Shown piece by piece: positions 39,218-46,277 of a DNA stretch of 46,277 nucleotides; within the stretch, counting starts at the first letter, position 1, and the number at the start of each line of letters is the position of its first letter. The notes beneath the pieces were generated by a model, which searched no databases, was not told the origin of the DNA, and saw only the letters and a program-made list of their open reading frames with translations. The position numbers and the translations under genes were made by a program. Source of the DNA: a virus; the IMG/VR virus record IMGVR_UViG_3300020603_000033, positions 1 to 46,277 of that record, one strand, 5' to 3'.

Positions 39218-42200
39218 ATGGCAGCGAGAACGCCGTCCATCGCGGGCCGAGTGCCCAGGAGCGCTCCCGCAGCAGCGCAGCCCCAGCAAGCGGCCCCCAC
39301 AGCCCCCGAGCCCTCCCCGTTCCTCACGGGGCAAGCGCCTGGCACCGAAGCCGTAGGCCCGCAGGCAGGGCGCCGAGTGCCTGTCTATCGGGTGACCCCC
39401 GGAGATTTCCCGACCGCGTACCAGCGTGAACTCGCCTACGAGACGGGCCTTCGGAAGCGGGGCTTGGTGTCCCCCGTCTGGAGGGCGATCGAGATCGCAA
39501 CTCGTGGCGAGGCGCCCCTTGCGGCGGTCACCTACTACACCTACCTCGACATGATAAAGAGGGGCGCGCCCGCGAACCCCTTCACGGCCTTCCTGTCGAT
39601 GCTCCAAGCTGCGTCTCTCACCCCGCTGGCCATCCCCACCGCTGCGGTAGGCGGTGCTGCCCTCGCAAGCGCAGTAGCGACGCCGGCAGCGGCCCCGTTC
39701 GGCGCTTTGGTGGGGGCCGGCGCGGGCGTAGCTTCCAACTTGGCAGCGCTCGCCATCGACCCCAAGAAGTACCTGGAGAACCTGACAACCATCCGGGACT
39801 CATACCGCGGGCTCATACGCGCAGGCAAAATGCCCATCGACCTCGTGGCCGTGGCCCAGAACAGCGGTCTTCCCGACTGGGCCGCGTACGCCGTCGGCAT
39901 CCCGATGGCGATGGCGAACCCCTCGGACTACACCAACTTCCTTCCCGTGGGCGCGGTAGGGAAAGGTGCCGCCAGGACGGGCGCGAAGATCGTGGTGCCG
40001 GTGGCCGAGCGCCTGACCAAAGCAGGAAGCAAGCTCCGACTCTTGCCTGACGAGTTGTCTGCACTGCGACGCACACGCGAGCTCTTGCGGCCTGGCTTGG
40101 CGGCCCCGCCACCTACAGTCGAACTGCCGAAGCGCTGGCTCGGGGTTGCCGAGCCCGGCACGGGAACGGGCAAGCTGCAGCCCGTCTCCACACCCCGCGT
40201 GGACTACATCGCAGGCCCTGGCAAGGCCAAGGCCGTCTCGCAGGAGGCCTCTGAGGAAGCGGCCCGCGCAGCCAGGCAGGTCTTGGGCGTGGGCGGCACG
40301 TTGGACGAGGCAGAGGCGGCCGCGAGGGAGGTATTCGAGAACGCCGCAGACGTAACCGAATCGACGACGCGGGCCGTGCGCCACGACGTGCAGGAAGGCG
40401 ACATCTACGCCGTCCTGGGACGCAGCAAGAGGGCCCAGATGGCCGAAGAAGCTGGGGGCTTCCTGAACGAGACACTTTCGGAGTCGCTACAGCAGAGGAC
40501 GATTTCGTTGCCTCTGTCGGCAGAGGGACGGCGCGAAGTAGCACGGCTGACGGCGCAGAACTTCGGTGAGAACGTCGAGCGTGTGGGTGCAGAGGGTGCC
40601 GAGGTCGCCATGTCAGGTCTTGACGCGGCCAAGAGAGGCGATCTCGAAGAGGCGGCGCGCAGGCTCGAAGAGCTTGGCAACATGGCGCAACAGGCCACGA
40701 GGGACATTTCCTCCTACGTAGACGAGGTTGGGGCAGGGAACAAGGCACTCCGTACGATGCAGCATCAGATACTCGACGCCGCCGCGATATGGGAGTCGCT
40801 AGGCGCGGAGGGCGTTAGGGGCGTCGGGAACATGCGCCGAGAGGTTGCGTTGCGCGGCTTCTCGGCGAGCGACGTGGACAGCTTCGAGAACGCGCTGAAG
40901 TGGCTCAATGATCCAGACCAGTCGCTTAGGCACATCGTCGAGGGGCCCAGGACCCCAGCGCTTAGGGATACCGTCGCGTGGACCTACCAGACGCTGCTCC
41001 CGATACCGCGGATAGCGCGAAGAGGGGAAGCGCCACGACGGATACTGCCCCTAGGTCGCCTCCGGCTGACCACCCCACTTGAGGCAACGCTCACACCAAC
41101 CTTCCGTGGTTGGAAGTGGCGTTCCGTCGCATGGGGATCGATGGGCGTGACCATCGGCGCGCTTGACGTACAGCCCGAGGACACCTACGCCGACGTGGCG
41201 TGGAAGATTCTCGCCTGGGGTGTCGGCGCTGGGGTACTGGGAGGCCGCGCGCTTGCACAGATGGACCGCAGGCTCCTCCTGAGGTACGAAGCGCTGGCGG
41301 GTGGGATCGCGCAGACCCGCAAAGCGCAGAGCGAGGCAACCGCTGCGCTCATAGCCCACTTGGGCACCGATGGCGTGAAGCGCCTCGCAGAGTCCGGCGT
41401 GCGGCTGTATGGCATCCTGTCCACGTTCCTCGGGCGCCAGTGGTCGAGGGTGCTCCAAAGGGCGCACCCCGCGAGCCCCGCCTATGAGGCCCTCGCGGTC
41501 AACATCAACACCGTCCTCGCGCTCCTTAGGTCGGCCGATCACGGCAGCCAGATCATCGGCGAGCAGATCAGCCGCGACCTGGAACGGGTGGTGAACCTCG
41601 CGCAGTCCCAGGGCGTGGCCGTGAACGCAGAGCGACTGAGCGAGTTCCTGAACAACGTCATCGAACTGCGGCACGACCTTGACATCACTGCGACCGCGCG
41701 AGAGGCCGAGGCAGCGGCGGGCGGGCGACCTGAGCTCCTACCAGTTCAGCGGCCTGAGACGTTGCCCACCGAGCCCTTCCCCGAGCTAGACCTGCCCGAT
41801 CTTCCCCAAGGCCCTACGCCGTCCACAGCGCCGCAGTGGGGGCCAGGCGTGACGCCCGAGGCGCAGGGCGACCTGTACTACATCTCCGAGATCGAACGGA
41901 TGCGCAGGAGCACTGAGCCGCTGGTGCCCGGCCCTCGGGCCGGCGGGCCTACAGCCGAGGAACGGGGAGAGCTCTTCAAGCCCGAGAAGGTGGAGATGGA
42001 ACCGCCTACTCCGGGCGACGTTGTGCCAGGACCAGGGGCACCGCCGCCTGAGCGACGGGATCTGTACAGCCCCGGGCCTGACATCGACGACATCGAGCGG
42101 CCCATGCCATCCCCGGAGGTCATTGGCTCGTCCGAGGAGCGCGCTCGGCGGCTGCGTGAGGAGCGTAAGCCGATCAGCCCGCAGACTCGCAGGGCGCACC

Positions 42201-45200
42201 GTGCCAAGGCGCAAGAGTACGCGAACGCATATCTCCGAGAGCACGGCCTCACGACTTCCGACATCGACGAGGCGGTGCGCGATTTCATCAGCGATGCGAT
42301 CCGCAACGACCTCGCCGAGTACACCGACACGGACATCACTACGGCAGTCATCCCCAAGCTGCGCCGAAGCCACCCCAACCTTCCCCAAGATGCCGGTGCG
42401 GAGTCGGACCTGTACGAGCACGTGCTCAAGGCCGCACGCGCCGCGATCGTCAGCCGGCTCGACAGCCAGATTCGGATACTGCGGTACGACTCCGAGACGG
42501 GCTCCCTGGTTCTCACACACCTGGGCGTAACTGATTACTCGGACGCGATGAACCGGCGACTGGCCATTGATCGGAGACCGGTCACCGCGACTACCCGCGA
42601 CGATCTTGGCGCGGCCGTGCTCGGGAACGAGACGTACGTGCAGGCGGCGGGCATGCCCTCCCGCGAGGCGCACTGGGCAGTGATGGAGCGCGAGGAGATC
42701 GTCCCCTCTCACGGCAAGATCGAGGAGGGCGCGTTCAACTACAAGTCGAACGTGGACCTCGGGTACCCGAACCGCGAACTTCCCGATAAGCGCATCGAGA
42801 ACGCCAACACGCGCGACTACGCAACCGACGAGACGTTGAAGCGCAGGATTGACGCGCGCTTCTCCCTGCCGCCCGACGCACCTGACGCCTTCAACACCAG
42901 GTACCTGATCCTCGACTCCCCGTCGCCTGAGGAGGGCGCGCCGATCTTGTCTTTGTGGCGCGGCAAGAAGGTCGTCGCGGGCGGGAACCACAGGATGCTG
43001 CTCATCAGCAAGATGTACGCATCCTCGACGCCCACGGCGTACCGGGAGGCCTACCAGGCCCGGCTCCGCGCCTTCGCGCCTCTGGTAGGGATCGACCCTG
43101 CGGTCGTTGATACGATGCGCGAGCCGGTCTTTGTGCGAATCCTCTCAGAGAGCCCCGAGCAGTATGACGACTTCCGCAAGCTGGTCGACGAGCTCAATCA
43201 AGAGGGTGTGCAGGCCACGGATACGGCGGTGCGTCTCGGAATCCGAATCCGCGCCTTGGAGGAAGATGCCCAAGACGCGCTGGGTAGGCTGATCGAGTCC
43301 TTGCCCGAAGACGTTCCGGCGGACACGGTGATGCGGAACGACTCGACCCGCGCAACGGCCATCATGGGATTCCTGCGCCAGCATGGCTTGGTCCCCGAGA
43401 ACAAGTTGAACTCCCTGTGGAACAAGCAGGACCGGGTCTTCAATCAGGCGGGCGCAGACTTCGTGCGAGACATGCTCCTGGCGCTCCTCACCGACGATAC
43501 CCGCGTGCGGCATCTGTTCGAAGCGAACCAAGGGATCGGTCGGGCGCACATACGGTCCGCGCGATACATCCACGTCATCGACAAGTTCGAGACCGGCTTT
43601 CAAGCGGACCTGAACCGCGCCTTGTCGCTCTACGACAGGTACGCCTCCGCGATGGAACGAGAGACGCGCGTCGTGCCCTTCAACGAGTGGGTTCGCGCGC
43701 AGAGAGAGCCGGGAGACCTCCTAACCGGGCAGCGGTCCTTCCCCGAGCTTTCCGAGCGCGAAGAGGCCCTTCTTCAGTGGGCGCATGACAAGCGCCGAGC
43801 GCCCGCGCAGATGGCACAGGCCTACCGGGAGTACGCTGAGTTCCTGACGCAGTACCACAGCGGCCAGCAGTTGCTCCTCGGGTCCACGGACAACCGTACG
43901 CCGTTGGACGTGTTCGCATCGCTCTTCGGCGGAGATACGAGCCAACGCGCGGCGCTGGTCGAGAACCTGCGGATCGCGCTCCAAGGCCAAGCGAGGACCC
44001 ACTGGCAGGAGGCCCTCCAGGCAGCCATCGCCGCTCGTAAGACGGACATCCCCGAGGATGCTGTGCCATTTCTCATGGCCGTTCAGGACAGCATCGCGGC
44101 AGCGGCGGTGCGGGCGAGGCCGGAGACGTTCCCCACGACAGAGCACTACTTCCGGGCGATCTCTCCGGAGTTCTCGGGCGACGAGCCGACGAAGATGTTG
44201 GGATCGGTCCTGTCAGCCTCCGGGGAGCCCGACGAGTTGCTGCGCCTGCTAAGGACCAACGCGCCCATCGCCGATGCCGTGGGCATACTGGGCCTATGGA
44301 AGCAGTCGAACGTTGACACCTTCATCCACGAGTCTGGGCACCTTCTTCGGATGATCCTGAGAGACGAGGACCTAGAGGCGGCGCGGCGCTCCTTCCTCGA
44401 TCTCTCGGTGGTGAAGTTGCCCAGGGAAACCGAAGACGAGTTCCGTACGCGCGTCGCAAAGATCGACCTGGATAAGGTCTGGCTGATCGGTGACTTCCAG
44501 CGCGAGGCGTTTGGTCAAGTCTTCGAGGAGACGCGGCTGTTCGAGGAGTACATCGCCGATGCCTTCCAGAAGTTCCTTCGGACTGGACAAGCGCCGAACG
44601 CTCGGATGAGGGACGCCTTCGAGCGGATCGGCCAGTGGCTTGGGGACCTCATGGGAAGGACGATACGGGCCGAGGGCAGAGAGAAGATCACGAGCACCGA
44701 ACGAATCTTTCGGGGCGTGGAGCTCTCCGATGAGATGCGCGCTCTGTTCGCGCGGCACATAGGCACGTCCGAGGACGACATCATTCCCGTGCGGCGATTC
44801 GCTCCTGAGACGCCCGATCAGATGCCCACCCGAGAGGACCTGATAGGCGACTACGCAGCGGAGTTCGGAATCACGTCGAGCCAAGCGGTGGCCCGACTCA
44901 GGGACCCCGATGCCCAAGACGTGCGGTGGCTGAGCCGCATGGCGGAGAAGTACGGGAACGCCGAGGAGTTCACCCGCGTTCGTACGCAGGTCGTCAGGGA
45001 GGTGCCGGCGCCCGACATCCCGGGCGGCCTAGAGGAGCGCCTGAACGAGATACCCGGCGCTGGGGACATCAAACGCAACATCGGGCTGGTAGAGGGCGGT
45101 GAGTTCCACCAGGAACGTCTGCGCGAGCTCGCAGAGCGAGTCGATACGGAAACCGCCAACCTTCGGGCCAACGGCGATATGACTCCAGCGACGATTCTGT

Positions 45201-46277
45201 CCGGACGCGTCATGGACGACATCATCCAGCATGTCGCGGCGAGCGCGGCGGGGCTCGGCGGCAATCCCCAGTTCCTCGACCGGCCATCGCTCGCGAACTA
45301 CTTCGAGCAGATGGGCCACGGCAGGGTGGTCGAGGGCATGTTCAAGGTGGCACGGCGCGAGCTCGGGATCGCAGACGACACGGAGGACATGTTCCTCGCG
45401 TTTGTGGCCCCTGCGGTCGCGCTGAGGGCCGGGTACAACGCGCTCCACTTCTCGGAGCAGTACGCGGGGCTCGATGCTCCTACGCTCATGTCGGAGGTCT
45501 CACAGTACGCCTTCCACCTGCTCGACCGCACGGCGCGCACGCGCCTACAGAAACTTGGCGTCCTTGAACGCGCCCCAGGTACGACAGTGCTGAACGCGGT
45601 GCTGCCTTCGTCGATGATGCGGCGCAAGCGGATGCAGTACTTCCTCGTGGATAGCCGCTTCGTGGAGGTTGACGAACTAGGCAGGCCCCGTGGCGTGCTC
45701 CAGGCGACGAAGGCCTTCCGCCCGCTCGATGACGGCACGCTGGCGTTTCTGGCGCGATACGGCCGGGTCGAGGCAGGCGTGAGTTCCGCGCAGTTCCTTG
45801 GCCGCTCTGATGATGAACTGCGGGCCTCCTTGGACATCCACCTTCCCGGCGGCAAGACCTCCAAGGCGCTCATGGCCGAAGACGGCTACTTCCAGTTGCG
45901 GATGGCCGACAACCCCATCGTCATCGATGAGCAGCACAAGTTCTGGGCCGTCGAAGTGCCTTTCTCCGACCTCCCCATCACAACGGTGAACCGCCTGTAC
46001 AGGTCCGGCTCGTTGAGACTTGAGAAGCTCGATGACATCTCCCGGCGCGGGCGGGTGAGCGCGAGGGACTACATGCGCCGGTACTTCGAGAGCACTCCGG
46101 CCGTCGTGGGCAGCCATGCCGGAGAAGGCCTCTTCGTAGACGACCCCGGGATCGCCTTCGCGGCACGTTGGGCTCAGAGCAAGCGGGCAGTTTTGAAGGC
46201 CGAGCTCCTGTCGCACACGCTCGCGCACCCGTGGTATGGACGCGCGGCCTTGACGGCTGGCATGGACGATTGGGAGG
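39218..46277 (+). CDS. Giant polyvalent virion protein (partial, over 2350 residues)
   Basis: Starts at ATG after AGGAG and stays open to the window end (2353 codons seen). The first 50 residues are Pro/Ala-rich and a hydrophobic, Ala/Gly-rich region lies at about 120-185. Coiled-coil parts cover about 330-510, and a Pro/Glu-rich linker lies at about 825-950. Residues about 1215-1450 hold a DdrB-like ParB domain: WRGKKVVAGGNHRMLLISKM with GNHR at 1256-1259, PVFVRILSE, then RNDSTRATAIMGFL, VFNQAGADFVRDM and the NQGIGRAHIRSA helix region. Residues 1700-1710 read DTFIHESGHLLR, a zincin HExxH metal site (His1704, Glu1705, His1708) followed by the FEEYIADAFQKFLRTGQAPN segment common in large polyvalent proteins. 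Such proteins enter with the DNA and protect or process it. The end is missing. Confidence 0.75.
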   Translation, partial: MAARTPSIAGRVPRSAPAAAQPQQAAPTAPEPSPFLTGQAPGTEAVGPQAGRRVPVYRVTPGDFPTAYQRELAYETGLRKRGLVSPVWRAIEIATRGEAPLAAVTYYTYLDMIKRGAPANPFTAFLSMLQAASLTPLAIPTAAVGGAALASAVATPAAAPFGALVGAGAGVASNLAALAIDPKKYLENLTTIRDSYRGLIRAGKMPIDLVAVAQNSGLPDWAAYAVGIPMAMANPSDYTNFLPVGAVGKGAARTGAKIVVPVAERLTKAGSKLRLLPDELSALRRTRELLRPGLAAPPPTVELPKRWLGVAEPGTGTGKLQPVSTPRVDYIAGPGKAKAVSQEASEEAARAARQVLGVGGTLDEAEAAAREVFENAADVTESTTRAVRHDVQEGDIYAVLGRSKRAQMAEEAGGFLNETLSESLQQRTISLPLSAEGRREVARLTAQNFGENVERVGAEGAEVAMSGLDAAKRGDLEEAARRLEELGNMAQQATRDISSYVDEVGAGNKALRTMQHQILDAAAIWESLGAEGVRGVGNMRREVALRGFSASDVDSFENALKWLNDPDQSLRHIVEGPRTPALRDTVAWTYQTLLPIPRIARRGEAPRRILPLGRLRLTTPLEATLTPTFRGWKWRSVAWGSMGVTIGALDVQPEDTYADVAWKILAWGVGAGVLGGRALAQMDRRLLLRYEALAGGIAQTRKAQSEATAALIAHLGTDGVKRLAESGVRLYGILSTFLGRQWSRVLQRAHPASPAYEALAVNINTVLALLRSADHGSQIIGEQISRDLERVVNLAQSQGVAVNAERLSEFLNNVIELRHDLDITATAREAEAAAGGRPELLPVQRPETLPTEPFPELDLPDLPQGPTPSTAPQWGPGVTPEAQGDLYYISEIERMRRSTEPLVPGPRAGGPTAEERGELFKPEKVEMEPPTPGDVVPGPGAPPPERRDLYSPGPDIDDIERPMPSPEVIGSSEERARRLREERKPISPQTRRAHRAKAQEYANAYLREHGLTTSDIDEAVRDFISDAIRNDLAEYTDTDITTAVIPKLRRSHPNLPQDAGAESDLYEHVLKAARAAIVSRLDSQIRILRYDSETGSLVLTHLGVTDYSDAMNRRLAIDRRPVTATTRDDLGAAVLGNETYVQAAGMPSREAHWAVMEREEIVPSHGKIEEGAFNYKSNVDLGYPNRELPDKRIENANTRDYATDETLKRRIDARFSLPPDAPDAFNTRYLILDSPSPEEGAPILSLWRGKKVVAGGNHRMLLISKMYASSTPTAYREAYQARLRAFAPLVGIDPAVVDTMREPVFVRILSESPEQYDDFRKLVDELNQEGVQATDTAVRLGIRIRALEEDAQDALGRLIESLPEDVPADTVMRNDSTRATAIMGFLRQHGLVPENKLNSLWNKQDRVFNQAGADFVRDMLLALLTDDTRVRHLFEANQGIGRAHIRSARYIHVIDKFETGFQADLNRALSLYDRYASAMERETRVVPFNEWVRAQREPGDLLTGQRSFPELSEREEALLQWAHDKRRAPAQMAQAYREYAEFLTQYHSGQQLLLGSTDNRTPLDVFASLFGGDTSQRAALVENLRIALQGQARTHWQEALQAAIAARKTDIPEDAVPFLMAVQDSIAAAAVRARPETFPTTEHYFRAISPEFSGDEPTKMLGSVLSASGEPDELLRLLRTNAPIADAVGILGLWKQSNVDTFIHESGHLLRMILRDEDLEAARRSFLDLSVVKLPRETEDEFRTRVAKIDLDKVWLIGDFQREAFGQVFEETRLFEEYIADAFQKFLRTGQAPNARMRDAFERIGQWLGDLMGRTIRAEGREKITSTERIFRGVELSDEMRALFARHIGTSEDDIIPVRRFAPETPDQMPTREDLIGDYAAEFGITSSQAVARLRDPDAQDVRWLSRMAEKYGNAEEFTRVRTQVVREVPAPDIPGGLEERLNEIPGAGDIKRNIGLVEGGEFHQERLRELAERVDTETANLRANGDMTPATILSGRVMDDIIQHVAASAAGLGGNPQFLDRPSLANYFEQMGHGRVVEGMFKVARRELGIADDTEDMFLAFVAPAVALRAGYNALHFSEQYAGLDAPTLMSEVSQYAFHLLDRTARTRLQKLGVLERAPGTTVLNAVLPSSMMRRKRMQYFLVDSRFVEVDELGRPRGVLQATKAFRPLDDGTLAFLARYGRVEAGVSSAQFLGRSDDELRASLDIHLPGGKTSKALMAEDGYFQLRMADNPIVIDEQHKFWAVEVPFSDLPITTVNRLYRSGSLRLEKLDDISRRGRVSARDYMRRYFESTPAVVGSHAGEGLFVDDPGIAFAARWAQSKRAVLKAELLSHTLAHPWYGRAALTAGMDDWE

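Overview
The window is a stretch of a tailed bacteriophage genome (Caudoviricetes), most likely with a short, podovirus-type tail. It is GC-rich and densely coded, with many ATGA or longer overlaps between genes. It carries a large terminase, portal, scaffold-like protein, major capsid protein, head-tail adaptor, tail hub and very large internal virion proteins. I see no tape measure, sheath, integrase, tRNA gene, CRISPR array or insertion sequence. The host cannot be read from the sequence. A LamG protein with a signal peptide and a nucleotide-heptose gene pair suggest exchange with Gram-negative or Poribacteria-like bacteria, but this is inference.

Layout. Positions 1-1511 read leftward: a Cro/XRE-like DNA-binding protein, an HU-like protein, a small unknown protein, and an alanine-rich-tailed protein cut by the window edge. 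Positions 1512-2470 are a divergent control region. It has a strong leftward sigma70-type promoter, a strand-asymmetric CCCTA-rich tract, a pair of operator-like dyads and a strong rightward promoter. Everything from 2471 to the end reads rightward. Positions 2471-6843 are an early-type array of small genes, including an ArdC-N-like protein and a SWIM zinc-finger protein. These are assembled from repeated leaders, repeated gene ends and hairpins with a near-constant ATCCGR loop. A second promoter matching the first lies before the gene at 6225.

Positions 6933-13499 hold an orphan terminase nuclease domain, tiny genes, a SNF2 helicase, a probable single-strand annealing protein (Sak3/DUF1071 type), a zinc-ribbon protein, a membrane coiled-coil protein and the presumed small terminase. 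Positions 13509-24940 are packaging and head genes: TerL, three small proteins, portal, fibre-like proteins, scaffold-like protein, capsid and a second head protein.

Positions 24965-31464 are a sugar cargo block inserted among structural genes. It contains a broken glycosyltransferase start, a tandem GT9-type protein, a SAM methyltransferase, a GT4-like protein, a small gene interrupted by an amber codon, a LamG protein, a PfkB kinase and an RfaE2/HldE-type nucleotidyltransferase. The last two resemble the two halves of bifunctional HldE, so the phage may make an activated heptose-like sugar and transfer it to the virion or host surface. Positions 31464-46277 are the head-tail adaptor, tail hub, small fibre, a probable ejection protein, a 1029-residue internal protein with a muramidase-like end, and an unfinished protein of more than 2350 residues. 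That last protein has a ParB/DdrB-like region and an HESGH zinc-protease motif, as in phage polyvalent proteins.
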